Assembly: GCA_964467455.1 (NCBI GenBank)
Contig: CAYXQJ010000008.1
Span: 38,375 to 102,374, forward strand
Length of the DNA: 64,000 nucleotides
Direction: 5' to 3'
From: OLB6 sp964467455
Lineage (GTDB): Bacteria; Bacteroidota; Ignavibacteria; Kapaibacteriales; Kapaibacteriaceae
The notes under the pieces were generated by a model that worked only from the letters and a program-made list of their open reading frames with translations, did not search any database and was not told where the DNA came from. A program made the position numbers and the translations under genes. Of the stretch, positions 43,565 to 52,497 are shown one piece after another. The first letter of the stretch is position 1; the number at the start of each line of letters is the position of its first letter.

Positions 43565-45412
43565 ATGAAGCGCTTGCTTCTCGCATCGTGCGCAGCACTC
43601 CTCTCCACGGGTGCTGTGGCACAAGATTTTCCGGTTCGCATTGAGCCGGTGACCATGATCCCCTACCTTCAAGGGCGTGTGGTCGTACCCCCATCACCGC
43701 TGAAGTATCAGAACATCTTCGTTGGAGGTGTTGATACGGTACAGACGGCTGAAGGTCCGACACTTGCCAAGCAATGGCATGACTATATCGGCTATGCTTC
43801 TGACCCGACGGGACAGTCACTTGGCTATGCGATCGTCAACCACGAGATGATCGAAGCTAACGACAAGATCGGCGACGGTGGCGGCATGACGATGTTCAAG
43901 CTCGGCCGCAAGAGCGATGGTACGGTGGAAGTTCTTGAGCAGACGTTGTCAGACGGTCGCAAAGGCAAATTCTTCAACGTCGACTTCAAGAACACGGTCG
44001 GCGAAACAGGTATGAACTGCGGCGGTATCTCCTTCAATGGTCGCGTCTGGACGGCTGAAGAGTGGTATCAGACATCGAACAAGGCGATCTATGCCGATGG
44101 CAAGGGCTTCCGCGACACAAGCGACTTCGAGATCGGCAAGATGCAGCCCTCCGGCTTCCCGGGTCTTGATGGCAAGAAGATCAAGCGTTACGAGAATCTC
44201 AACTGGATGGTCGAGATCGATCCGATGAACGCAAAGGCCGTCCGCAAACAATATAACTGGGGTCGCCAGGGCTTCGAAGCCGGCGTCGTCATGTCCGACC
44301 AAAAGACGGTCTATCTGTTCGAAGACGGTGAAGCCGGCAAGTCGCTGCTCACTAAGTTTGTTGCCGACCAACCGAATGACTTCACCAAGGGCAAGCTGTA
44401 CTTCTACAAGCAGAATGCCGGCGACTACACCGGTACGTGGGTCGAAGTGCCGAATGATCCGGCCACGAACTGGGACATCCTTGTTGCTCCGCACGCATGG
44501 GCCAAGACGAAGGGCATTACGGGCTTCACGCGCCTTGAGTGGGGACAGATCAACCGCACCGACGGCAAGATCTACATCACGGAAACCGGTAACGATAAGC
44601 CGGGTTCACGTTACGCATCCGCCCTTGCTGATGGATGGACCTTGCCGAAGCACACCTACGATCGTGCCGCTCAACAAGGTACCACGGTCGATGGATCGAA
44701 CTACGTTGACTACTACGGCCGCGTCTTGGTCTTCGATCCGGCTGACAACTCCGTCAAGAGCTACATCGAGGGCGGTCCGTACCTCACCGACGCCCAAGCC
44801 ATCCCGGGCCAGTATCCTGAAAAGCACCTCTCCAATCCTGACGGTATTGGCTTTCTCTATGTGAACGGCAAGACGTTCATGGTCATCGAAGAAGACCTCA
44901 ACGGCGTCAGCATGGGCCGCATGCCGAACACCGGTATGCGTGGTACCAACTGCGAAGCATGGCTTCTCGATATGAGCAAGGAACCAACGATCGACAATCT
45001 GTATCGCCTTGCCATCTCACCATACGGTTCCGAGATCACGGGCTTTGCATCGTTCGATGATGGCAACACGGTGTTGATCAACTCGCAGCACCCGGACAAT
45101 GCAACCATCGGCGATGCTGCCGCCAAGAACTCCCTCACCTTCGCCATCTCCGGTCTCAAGCAGCTCGTCAGCTCGATCGATCAAGATGATGAAGAAGGGG
45201 GCAAGCAGAACGAGATCCGCGTCTATCCGAACCCGACATCTTCGGACATCCAGTTCAGTGAGTCGCTCGACGCTGCTCTCTACAATGCCGAAGGCAACCG
45301 CGTTCGCGTGGTCCGCAATGCTTCGTCCATGGACATTCGCGATCTTTCGTCCGGCACGTACTACCTGCGGACGTTGGATGGGAAGTCGACGCAGATCACT
45401 ATTGTTAGATAG
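43565..45412 (+). CDS. PhoX-like (DUF839) phosphatase with T9SS sorting domain
   Basis: A 615-residue exported protein. Signal peptide (LLLASCAALLSTGAVAQ). YAIVNHEMIE and GMNCGGISFNGRVWTAEEWY correspond to the NHE and CxGG...TxEE pattern of PhoX calcium-dependent alkaline phosphatases; TRLEWGQINRTDGKIYITETG and FVPDGI-like LSNPDGIGFLYVNG continue the propeller. The C-terminus (RVYPNPTSSDIQFSESLDA ... GTYYLRTLD, ending ITIVR) is a T9SS domain. Phosphatase activity is inferred from family. The TAG stop is the first unit of a CTAG-rich array. Confidence 0.8.
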   Translation: MKRLLLASCAALLSTGAVAQDFPVRIEPVTMIPYLQGRVVVPPSPLKYQNIFVGGVDTVQTAEGPTLAKQWHDYIGYASDPTGQSLGYAIVNHEMIEANDKIGDGGGMTMFKLGRKSDGTVEVLEQTLSDGRKGKFFNVDFKNTVGETGMNCGGISFNGRVWTAEEWYQTSNKAIYADGKGFRDTSDFEIGKMQPSGFPGLDGKKIKRYENLNWMVEIDPMNAKAVRKQYNWGRQGFEAGVVMSDQKTVYLFEDGEAGKSLLTKFVADQPNDFTKGKLYFYKQNAGDYTGTWVEVPNDPATNWDILVAPHAWAKTKGITGFTRLEWGQINRTDGKIYITETGNDKPGSRYASALADGWTLPKHTYDRAAQQGTTVDGSNYVDYYGRVLVFDPADNSVKSYIEGGPYLTDAQAIPGQYPEKHLSNPDGIGFLYVNGKTFMVIEEDLNGVSMGRMPNTGMRGTNCEAWLLDMSKEPTIDNLYRLAISPYGSEITGFASFDDGNTVLINSQHPDNATIGDAAAKNSLTFAISGLKQLVSSIDQDDEEGGKQNEIRVYPNPTSSDIQFSESLDAALYNAEGNRVRVVRNASSMDIRDLSSGTYYLRTLDGKSTQITIVR

Positions 45413-45440
45413 CTAGACAGCTAATCAGCTAGACAGCTAG
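45405..45440. repeat. CTAGACAG-type array at the PhoX-like 3' end
   Basis: Units AGCTAGACAG/AGCTAATCAG begin within the last codons of the phosphatase gene and include its TAG stop. Units contain CTAG, so stops appear on both strands. Confidence 0.8.
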
Positions 45441-45450
45441 AATCAATTGT

Positions 45451-45485
45451 GGGAGGGGTTGGCGAAAGCTGATCCCTCTCTTTTT
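45451..45485 (+). terminator. Rho-independent terminator after the PhoX-like gene
   Basis: A 13-bp stem including G-T pairs (GGGAGGGGTTGGC with GCTGATCCCTCTC) closed by a GAAA tetraloop, followed by TTTTT. Confidence 0.88.
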
Positions 45486-45535
45486 CATGATGCATGATTC
45501 ATAATGCATTATGCATGATGCATAAACAGGAATAT
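45486..45535. repeat. ATGCAT/CATGATGCAT palindromic repeats
   Basis: Copies of CATGATGCAT and CATAATGCAT, self-complementary, fill the space before the di-haem peroxidase start codon. They may form a small hairpin in the 5' leader. Confidence 0.7.
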
Positions 45536-45542
45536 TACACCT

Positions 45543-47294
45543 ATGGTTAGGACGTTCATCGCACTTGTCTTATCTGCGTGCATTCTTGCGCTCAACAATC
45601 CATCTCCTTCCTCTGATCGGGCGACGGCATTTAGGGCGATGATGTCGTCGGTGTGTGACTCATTAGAGATTGTACTGCGGAAGACACCGGAGTCGTACGA
45701 GGAGCTGCGTGCAGCGTACAAGAGGTTTGAGCCGTTCATTGAATATCTCGACCCTCAGCTTGTAGCACAACAAGTGAATGGGGCGCCCCTTCCCAAACTG
45801 GATGCGAAGTCGCAGTTCGTGGAAGTGTTGGAGCCACATGGACTACAGGTGCTGGACGAGCTGATGGCCGACGACGAGGCAACGAAAGACGATGTACAAA
45901 AAGAGTGGGCGTATGTCGCCGGCTCACTGCGTGATGCTCTTGCCGTGGTGAGGAGCGCGCCGTGGACCGACCGCATGATGCTGGAGTGTGCTCGCACGGG
46001 CACGATGCGATTGATGGCCATGGGACTAACGAACTTCGACCGTCCGGGGACGTCGCCGCGGCCAAGTGAACTTCGACTTCCGTTCGAGACGACATCACGC
46101 ATGGTGTTGCTGTTCGCGCCTTCGTTACCAAACAAGGATGCGCAGGAGCTTCGTACGACGGTAGAGCGTCTGACCTCTCGATTCACAACTCTCACCAAGC
46201 GCAACGATGACAACCTTGACCGGATGACGATCATTCGTGATGTCTTGGACCCATTCTATGCCACCGTCGCTGACCTTCACGCTGCACTCGGCATTGAATA
46301 TGCCGACGAGGTCGGTCCATCCATTCCAACCGTCGACCCACGGGCACGCTCGATGTTCGCGAGCAACACACTCGCACCGGCTGCAACAAGCGGCATTCGT
46401 CCCGATCAGATCACCCCTCAAATGATCGAACTCGGCCGACAATTGTTCTACGATCCCCTGCTCTCTGTCAACGGCACCCGTTCTTGCTCTTCATGCCATC
46501 AGCCTGACAAGGCCTTCACCGACGGACTCAAGACCAGTCTTGCCCTGGATGGTGTGAGTCACATTGACCGTAACGCACCCACATTGATCAATGCCGTCTT
46601 CGCTCGCCGCTTCTTCTACGACCTACGTGCGATGCGGCTTAGTGACGTGATCTCCCACGTTGTGACCAACGAACGCGAGTTCGGCACAACGCTCATCGAC
46701 ATGGTCGGACGTGTTCGGTCTTCTTCAGAGTACGTAACGGAGTTCGAACAGGTCTTCCAACGCTCCGGCACCTCCTCCGTCGATGTCGGCAACATCAACA
46801 TTGCCATCAGCGCCTACCTAACATCACTGGTCTCCATCGATTCTCCTGTCGATCGATATCTCCGCGGCGAAAAGGTCGCCCTCAGCGCCAGTGTCAAACG
46901 TGGCTTCAACCTCTTCATGGGTAAGGGGCTGTGTGGCACGTGTCACTTCGCGCCAACATTTGCCGGCTACGTTCCTCCGGCCTTTGTCGAGACGGAGTCA
47001 GAGATCATCGGCGTCCCGACGTCCGACGTCGGCCGCGCCGGCGGCATCCTCAGAGAACAAAGCGCGATCTATCGTCACTCCTTCAAGACCATGACGGTGC
47101 GTAATGTGAAACACACCGCCCCCTACATGCACAATGGATTTTTCAAGACCCTTGAGGAGGTCGTTGATTTTTACGACCGTGGAGGTGGTAAGGGGCTGGG
47201 CAATCACCTGGAGTACCAGACACTGCCGTTTGATGAGCTGAAGCTGACGAAGCAGGAGAAGAAGGATCTGGTGGCGTTCCTACTAGAATGCTAG
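45543..47294 (+). CDS. Di-haem cytochrome c peroxidase family protein
   Basis: A 583-residue exported protein. An N-terminal signal peptide (TFIALVLSACILALN) and a helical region of about 250 residues resembling imelysin-like domains precede a CCP/MauG catalytic part. Haem sites: CSSCH near residue 318 (GTRSCSSCHQPDKAF) and CGTCH near 462 (GKGLCGTCHFAPTF); distal-region NAPTLINAVF and VTNEREFGT match the family. The role is reduction of H2O2 or oxidation of a protein substrate. The TAG stop lies in the first unit of a tandem array. Confidence 0.9.
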   Translation: MVRTFIALVLSACILALNNPSPSSDRATAFRAMMSSVCDSLEIVLRKTPESYEELRAAYKRFEPFIEYLDPQLVAQQVNGAPLPKLDAKSQFVEVLEPHGLQVLDELMADDEATKDDVQKEWAYVAGSLRDALAVVRSAPWTDRMMLECARTGTMRLMAMGLTNFDRPGTSPRPSELRLPFETTSRMVLLFAPSLPNKDAQELRTTVERLTSRFTTLTKRNDDNLDRMTIIRDVLDPFYATVADLHAALGIEYADEVGPSIPTVDPRARSMFASNTLAPAATSGIRPDQITPQMIELGRQLFYDPLLSVNGTRSCSSCHQPDKAFTDGLKTSLALDGVSHIDRNAPTLINAVFARRFFYDLRAMRLSDVISHVVTNEREFGTTLIDMVGRVRSSSEYVTEFEQVFQRSGTSSVDVGNINIAISAYLTSLVSIDSPVDRYLRGEKVALSASVKRGFNLFMGKGLCGTCHFAPTFAGYVPPAFVETESEIIGVPTSDVGRAGGILREQSAIYRHSFKTMTVRNVKHTAPYMHNGFFKTLEEVVDFYDRGGGKGLGNHLEYQTLPFDELKLTKQEKKDLVAFLLEC

Positions 47295-47337
47295 TGTGCT
47301 AGTGTGCTAGTGTGCTAGTATGCTAGTGTGCTAGTAT
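47289..47337. repeat. GTGCTAGT octamer array
   Basis: Six units of GTGCTAGT (one GTATGCTAG variant) begin at the stop codon of the peroxidase gene and end 9 bp before the next start codon. Because the unit contains CTAG, both strands carry stop codons in all frames. Confidence 0.9.
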
Positions 47338-47345
47338 ATTGGGGG

Positions 47346-48509
47346 ATGAAATACGCTCTGTTCCTATTGGCTCTGTGTCTAGCAACCACTGTTTCTATTG
47401 CGGCTGATACTGTACGGGTGATGACGTACAATGTCTTGAAGTTTTCGGCGGATAATGTTGACGGGCGGATCCCCAACTTTAAGCGCATCATCGATAGTGT
47501 GCGTCCGGATCTGATGGTGTGTCAGGAAGTGGATGATGCTTCGATGGGGCCGTTGTTCGTGGCTGATGTGTTCACATATGCGCCGTTTGCAGCCACGCCG
47601 TTCATTGATGGGCCGGATACTGATTGCCAGTTATTCTATGACCAGCTGAAGTTCGAGTTTCTTTCGCAGCGTCGTATTACAACGGAGCTGCGGGATATCG
47701 CCGAGTTCACGGTGGTCACAAAACCGAGCGATGGTCTGCCCCCTGACACCGTTGTGTTGTATGGATGCCACCTCAAGGCGTCGGATGGCTCGTCGGAAGC
47801 GGCACAGCGCGCACGAGAGACGACGGCGATGATGTCGACGATGACGACGCACACCTATGCCATCATCAGCGGCGACATGAACGTCTACGGACCGAATGAG
47901 CCGGCCTACCGGAACATGACGGGCACGACGGCCACACGCACGTTCATCGACCCATTGGGTGCCAACTGGCAGCGCAACAGCGCCAACTTTGCACGCTACT
48001 ACACACAGTGCACACGCGCCAATCTCGTGTCATCGTGTGGAGGGGGCGTGGACGGCGGTCTTGACGATCGTTTCGACTTCATCTTCGTGAGTGAACAGCT
48101 TGGGTCCCGTGTGGTTCCGCAGACCTACACCCACTTCGGCAACGATGGTGTACCGAGACTGAACGAGAGCATCAACAATCCCACTAATCGCCTGATCTCT
48201 CAGTCCATGGCCGATGCCTTGCTCTGTGCCTCAGACCACCTCCCCGTCTTTGTTGATGTTGTTCTCGGCGACGTCCAAGCAAGCGTTGAAGATCACGGTG
48301 CCATCACACCGTCACTCCGCGTCATGGAGTCAGAAGTGATGATCAGCAACTGCTCTCTCGGTCAACCCATCACGATCACCGACGTGAACGGACGCATCAT
48401 CTACCGCATCAACGCAACGTCAGAGGTGATGAATATCACTACGTCCCATCTACCCCGCGGCATCTACTTCCTCACCCACTCCACTCTTTCTAGCCCTCTA
48501 GCTATCTAG
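47346..48509 (+). CDS. Endonuclease/exonuclease/phosphatase family protein, T9SS-type tail
   Basis: About 387 residues from ATG 47346. Signal peptide (YALFLLALCLATTVSIAA). EEP motifs: VRVMTYNVLKF, MVCQEVDD (catalytic Glu), IISGDMNVYG (Asp-x-Asn) and CASDHLPVFVDVV (DH). The end (ITITDVNGRIIYRINAT, LPRGIYFLTH) resembles a T9SS tail, but its final residues (STLSSPLAI) are encoded by a tandem array and lack the usual terminal basic residue. ATG 47346 is preferred over the 47328 start that lies in the array. Substrate (nucleic acid or phosphoester) unknown. Confidence 0.85.
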   Translation: MKYALFLLALCLATTVSIAADTVRVMTYNVLKFSADNVDGRIPNFKRIIDSVRPDLMVCQEVDDASMGPLFVADVFTYAPFAATPFIDGPDTDCQLFYDQLKFEFLSQRRITTELRDIAEFTVVTKPSDGLPPDTVVLYGCHLKASDGSSEAAQRARETTAMMSTMTTHTYAIISGDMNVYGPNEPAYRNMTGTTATRTFIDPLGANWQRNSANFARYYTQCTRANLVSSCGGGVDGGLDDRFDFIFVSEQLGSRVVPQTYTHFGNDGVPRLNESINNPTNRLISQSMADALLCASDHLPVFVDVVLGDVQASVEDHGAITPSLRVMESEVMISNCSLGQPITITDVNGRIIYRINATSEVMNITTSHLPRGIYFLTHSTLSSPLAI

Positions 48510-48526
48510 CTGACTAGCACACTAAA
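48488..48526. repeat. CTAG-rich array shared by two convergent gene ends
   Basis: TAGC/CTAGCTGACTAGCACAC words cover the stop codons of both convergent genes. A single CTAG (48506-48509) reads TAG on each strand and terminates both. Confidence 0.85.
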
Positions 48527-50350
48527 TCGAAACCACCTCGGCGGTATCACAGCCCATCCCGTTTCGATGTATTGTTCGCTGCTGATGTTAGTAACCTCAG
48601 CCATGATGCCGATCATGCCGAACCAACGTGAACAGCGGACGTCGTGCACAACATGAACTTCGGGATCTGTCACTCGCTCGAGAACACGAAGGATGTATGA
48701 CGCTTCGATCTCCAATGGCAGCTGCCAGCGGGTGTCCATGATGCACTGCACGCTGAGGTTGTCGGCAACATATCGCGTGTCTGTTGGCGCAGAGGAACCG
48801 ACGTCTTGCAGGAGCACACCGAGCCGGATCGAAGAAAGCCACAGAACGTTTATTGATGCCGTACCCGACAGATCCACACCCATGATATCAACGGATGTGA
48901 TGTTGGCTGCTGTTGCCTTGCCGGTCGCGGGATCGATCGCGTAGTCGATGAGATCCGTTCCATACCGACCAAAGACGGCGGCTTGCACGGAATACCTGTC
49001 CACCGACCTTCTCCAACCAACCTCAGCCGTCATTGCGTGCTCAGGCAGCAGATCCGGATTCCCTGTTGTTTGCGGATCCTGGTAATACAGATCTGTATAC
49101 GTCGGGATCCGACCACTCCGCTGCACTGACGCATAGAACACATCAACGATCTGTTCCGTAGGCGTGAAGTTCATCGTTCCTTCCACTCCACCGGTGATAA
49201 GGGGCTCGCGGTCACTAAACGACAATACGCCAACACCGGCGCTGAGACGAACGTTGCTGATCATCCGCACGTGTTCAACCATGACATTGCCGCGGAGGCG
49301 ATCATGCACTCCAAGGTTCGAGCTGTTGATGGCATCGTGTCCACCTTCCAGCAAGACCGACGTGCTTCCATGTTCATGATACCACTGCAGTCCGGATTGA
49401 AGTTGATACTGGTCCGTGCGATGGGTGTTGCGGTAGAATGAAGGATCATCGCGTTTCAAGAGGAACTCATCAAAGTTCACACGTCCAGAGGTGCGTACGG
49501 TCAGATCCAGATCGTCGGCAACCGAGGTTGTGATCGTTGCCAACCCGAGATAGGTGGTTACCTTCTCCCACTGATCCGGAAAGCGTGGCGAATAGAAGCC
49601 GTTCGCACCGAACTCTTTGGCATTGACGCCGAGGATGAAGGACGCTTGCGTGGTTTCAGTTTGCACGGATGCCCGATACATGGCCGATGCAAGCATGGCG
49701 TCGGTGTTGGGCTGCCAACCATTGTGCTTGAGATACTGTCCACCAAGTTGATGTCCCACGATCCCTGTCGTAAGCGATGTGCTGATCCTTCCTTCCCACA
49801 ATCCTGCATCGCCCCCTGTTAGAGAGACTTTGAACATAGGCGTGCCAGTAGACGTACCGGTAGGTTGGCGAAGCACGATATTCACCGCACCGTCAAGGGC
49901 ACCGGCACCAAAGAAGCGGGCAGCGCCCCCTTTGATGACTTCGATACGTTCTACGTCGGATGGCATGATGGGAAGACTCATGGTGTTGTGTCCGGTCTGC
50001 ACGTCATTCAGTCGCATGCCATCGAGCATGACGGCAGTTTGTTCGAACGTGCCGCCACGAATGGAGATGTCGCTCTGGATGCCGATCGCTCCTCGCTGCC
50101 GGAGATCAACGCCGGGAACGTAGGCCAGCGCGTCGGTAACGGCGCGAACGGGTTGCTGCATCAGTGATGCTGAGTCGATCACGGCAACGCTGTACGGAGC
50201 TCTCGTCGCAGGCAGACTGGTAAGTCCGGCCGTAACGGTCACGGGCTGAAACGCAACAGACGTTGAATCTGCTGACGTTGAATCGGATTGCGCACACACG
50301 GAAACAGCCCCCATCACTATGATGAGGGCTGTCGTCAAGACATTGTTCAT
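48506..50350 (-). CDS. TonB-dependent outer-membrane receptor
   Basis: A 614-residue receptor, BtuB-like in size. Signal peptide (LTTALIIVMGAVSVCAQ); TonB-box-like VTVTAGLTSLPATR; plug domain (VTDALAYVPGVDLRQRGAIG, RGGTFEQTAVMLDGMRLND, SDVERIEVIKGGAARFFGAG); C-terminal strand WFRFSVLVS, whose last residues come from a tandem array. The barrel segment GSSAPTDTRYVADNLSVQCI is typical. Substrate not evident (metal chelate, vitamin or arsenic-linked?). It lies 4 bp after the deoxyhypusine-synthase-like gene. Confidence 0.92.
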   Translation of the reverse strand: MNNVLTTALIIVMGAVSVCAQSDSTSADSTSVAFQPVTVTAGLTSLPATRAPYSVAVIDSASLMQQPVRAVTDALAYVPGVDLRQRGAIGIQSDISIRGGTFEQTAVMLDGMRLNDVQTGHNTMSLPIMPSDVERIEVIKGGAARFFGAGALDGAVNIVLRQPTGTSTGTPMFKVSLTGGDAGLWEGRISTSLTTGIVGHQLGGQYLKHNGWQPNTDAMLASAMYRASVQTETTQASFILGVNAKEFGANGFYSPRFPDQWEKVTTYLGLATITTSVADDLDLTVRTSGRVNFDEFLLKRDDPSFYRNTHRTDQYQLQSGLQWYHEHGSTSVLLEGGHDAINSSNLGVHDRLRGNVMVEHVRMISNVRLSAGVGVLSFSDREPLITGGVEGTMNFTPTEQIVDVFYASVQRSGRIPTYTDLYYQDPQTTGNPDLLPEHAMTAEVGWRRSVDRYSVQAAVFGRYGTDLIDYAIDPATGKATAANITSVDIMGVDLSGTASINVLWLSSIRLGVLLQDVGSSAPTDTRYVADNLSVQCIMDTRWQLPLEIEASYILRVLERVTDPEVHVVHDVRCSRWFGMIGIMAEVTNISSEQYIETGWAVIPPRWFRFSVLVS

Positions 50351-50354
50351 AGGA

Positions 50355-51329
50355 TCAATAGTTCAAAAGCCACGCAAAGACCAACGGCGCTACGATCGTT
50401 GCATCACTCTCGATGATGAACTTCGGCGTGTTGATGTCGAGTTTGCCCCAGGTGATCTTTTCGTTGGGGACAGCGCCGGAGTATGAGCCGTAGCTTGTGG
50501 TGGAGTCGGAGATCTGACAGAAGTAGCTCCAGAACGGCACATCGTGCCATTCAAGGTCTTGATACATCATCGGCACAACGCAGATCGGGAAGTCGCCGGC
50601 GATACCGCCGCCGATCTGGAAGAAGCCAACACCTTTGCCTTCAGAGTTCTTGCGATACCAATCGGACAGCCACACCATGTAGTCGATGCCGCTCTTCATG
50701 GTGGTGGACTGTAGCTCACCTTTGATACAGTACGAGGCGAAGATGTTGCCCATCGTCGAGTCTTCCCAACCCGGACAGATGATGGGCAGGTTCTTCTCGG
50801 CTGCCGCGAGCATCCACGAGTTCTTCGGATCGATCTCGTAATACTGCTCCATCTCACCACTGAGCAGCATCTTGTACATGAACTCATGCGGGAAGAATCG
50901 TTCGCCGGCATCTTGGGCGTTCTTCCACTGCTTGTAGATGTGCTTCTGGATCCGACGGAACGCTTCTTCTTCGGGGATACACGTATCGGTCACGCGGTTA
51001 AAGCCCCCTTCCAACAACTCCCACTCATCTTGTGGCGAGAGGTCACGGTAATGTGGCACGCGCTTGTAGTGCGAATGCGCCACCAAGTTCATGATGTCTT
51101 CTTCAAGATTGGCGCCGGTGCACGAGATGATCTGCACCTTGTCCTGACGGATCATCTCGGCCAGCGTCTTGCCAAGCTCGGCCGTACTCATCGCTCCGGC
51201 CAAGGTGATCATCATCTTGCCGCCTTCTTCGAGATGTTTCTCGTAGGCCTTGGCAGCATCGATCAATGCCGCTGCGTTGAAGTGAAGGTAATGTTCTTCG
51301 ATGTAGGAGGAGACAGGGCCGCGGGTCAT
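50355..51329 (-). CDS. Deoxyhypusine synthase-like protein
   Basis: About 324 residues from ATG 51329 (MTRGPVSSYIEEHYLHFNAA). The active-site segment SGAVPNEKITWGKLDINTPK aligns with eukaryotic SGA...WGKI, keeping the lysine that carries the aminobutyl intermediate; MITLAGAMSTAELGKTLAEM and GGGIAGDFPICVVPM form the NAD pocket. Bacteria lack eIF5A, so a polyamine-forming role (homospermidine-type) is more likely than protein modification; that is inference. The frame extends to 51383, but the added residues (ASSQFPVPSSQFPDPP) are encoded by a repeat. It is in an operon with arsC, ACR3 and the TonB receptor. Confidence 0.88.
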   Translation of the reverse strand: MTRGPVSSYIEEHYLHFNAAALIDAAKAYEKHLEEGGKMMITLAGAMSTAELGKTLAEMIRQDKVQIISCTGANLEEDIMNLVAHSHYKRVPHYRDLSPQDEWELLEGGFNRVTDTCIPEEEAFRRIQKHIYKQWKNAQDAGERFFPHEFMYKMLLSGEMEQYYEIDPKNSWMLAAAEKNLPIICPGWEDSTMGNIFASYCIKGELQSTTMKSGIDYMVWLSDWYRKNSEGKGVGFFQIGGGIAGDFPICVVPMMYQDLEWHDVPFWSYFCQISDSTTSYGSYSGAVPNEKITWGKLDINTPKFIIESDATIVAPLVFAWLLNY

Positions 51330-51337
51330 AGGGGGAT

Positions 51338-51424
51338 CAGGGAACTGGGAACTGGGAACTGGGAACTGGGAACTGGCGCGCAATTTACGATTTACGTTCC
51401 CTGTTCCCAGTTCCCTGTTCCCAG
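51338..51424. repeat. Inverted tandem arrays (GGGAACT) forming a cruciform
   Basis: Five or so CTGGGAA units (51338-51376) are followed after 20 bp by inverted units (TTCCCTG/TTCCCAG, 51397-51424). The forward arm is in the 5' leader of the deoxyhypusine-synthase-like gene; the inverted arm encodes the C-terminal residues of the arsenite transporter (QGTGNRE). Confidence 0.85.
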
Positions 51425-52431
51425 CGAACCAGCATCAACATCACCGGCACTTCGATCAGAGGACCGATCACCGCGGCGAAGGCCTGGCCGGAGGCGAAGC
51501 CGAAAGAGGTGATGGCCACGGCGATGGCGAGCTCGAAGTTGTTGCTGGCAGCGGTGAAGGCCAGGGTGACGCTGCGGGCATGGTCGACGTTGGCACGCTT
51601 GGACATCCAGAGACTCAAGGCGAACATGACGACGAAGTAGATGATCAACGGGATGGCGACACGGACCACGTCAAAGGGCAAACGAACGATGGCATCGCCC
51701 TTGGTGCTGAACATGATGATGATGGTGAACAACAAGGCCGCAGGTGTGAGGTAGCTCAACACCGGCAAGAATCGCTCGGTATACCATTCGCTTCCTCGAA
51801 GATTGCGCAGCATCGTGCTTAGAATGATCCCAACAAGGAGCGGAATGCCAAGGTAGAGTCCGACGCTCGCAGCGATCTCGCCAATGCTTACGGTCAACAC
51901 TGCCCCCTTCAAGCCAATGAGCGGTGCAAGGAACGACATGAAGAACCAGGCATAGGCCGAATACATCACCACCTGGAACAAGGAGTTGAAGGCCACAAGA
52001 CCGGCTGCATATTCACGGTCGCCACAGGCCATGTCGTTCCAGACAATGACCATGGCGATGCACCGCGCAAGACCGATCAGAATGAGGCCTTGCAAATAGT
52101 CAGGCCGATCCGGCAAGAAGATGGCGGCCAACGCGAACATGAGCGTGGGACCGATGAGCCAGTTCTGCACGAGAGAGAGCGACAGTACCTTCACATCTTT
52201 GACGATCGGACCAAGTCGGTCATAGCGCACCTTTGCCAGCGGCGGGATCATCATCACGATCAACCCCACAGCGATCGGCCAATTCGTCGCACCGGTGCTC
52301 ATCGCACTGATGCTCTCCGGCACCGACGGCACAAGCCACCCCACAAGGATCCCAATGCCCATGGCTAAGAAGATCCAAAGGGTTAGGAATCGATCAATAA
52401 GACCGAGCGTGGTCTGTGGTTGGTGGTTCAT
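51385..52431 (-). CDS. Arsenite efflux permease, ACR3 family
   Basis: A 348-residue transporter with 10 TM spans. Family motifs: GILVGWLVPSVPESI, LIGLARCIAMVIVWNDMACG (the conserved TM4 Cys that binds As(III)), FNSLFQVVMYSAYAWFF, AFTAASNNFELAIAVAI. It follows arsC in the same direction, giving an arsenate-to-arsenite-to-efflux pair. Its N-terminus (MNHQPQTT) comes from the GTGGT array and its C-terminus (EQGTGNRERKS) from the GGGAACT array. Confidence 0.93.
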   Translation of the reverse strand: MNHQPQTTLGLIDRFLTLWIFLAMGIGILVGWLVPSVPESISAMSTGATNWPIAVGLIVMMIPPLAKVRYDRLGPIVKDVKVLSLSLVQNWLIGPTLMFALAAIFLPDRPDYLQGLILIGLARCIAMVIVWNDMACGDREYAAGLVAFNSLFQVVMYSAYAWFFMSFLAPLIGLKGAVLTVSIGEIAASVGLYLGIPLLVGIILSTMLRNLRGSEWYTERFLPVLSYLTPAALLFTIIIMFSTKGDAIVRLPFDVVRVAIPLIIYFVVMFALSLWMSKRANVDHARSVTLAFTAASNNFELAIAVAITSFGFASGQAFAAVIGPLIEVPVMLMLVRWEQGTGNRERKS

Positions 52432-52497
52432 CGTCTGTGACTCGCTACTCGCTACTTGCTACTCGCTACTAACTGACTAACCGACTAACTGACTAAC
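52410..52497. repeat. Composite tandem array between arsC and ACR3
   Basis: Three word types in a row: GTGGTCTGTGGTTGGTGG (52410-52428), CTCGCTACTCGCTACTTG (52440-52470) and CTGACTAACCGACTAA (52470-52497). Each recurs elsewhere in the window: at 730-800, at 28736-28770, and around the four-helix-bundle gene. The last supplies the arsC stop codon. Confidence 0.85.
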
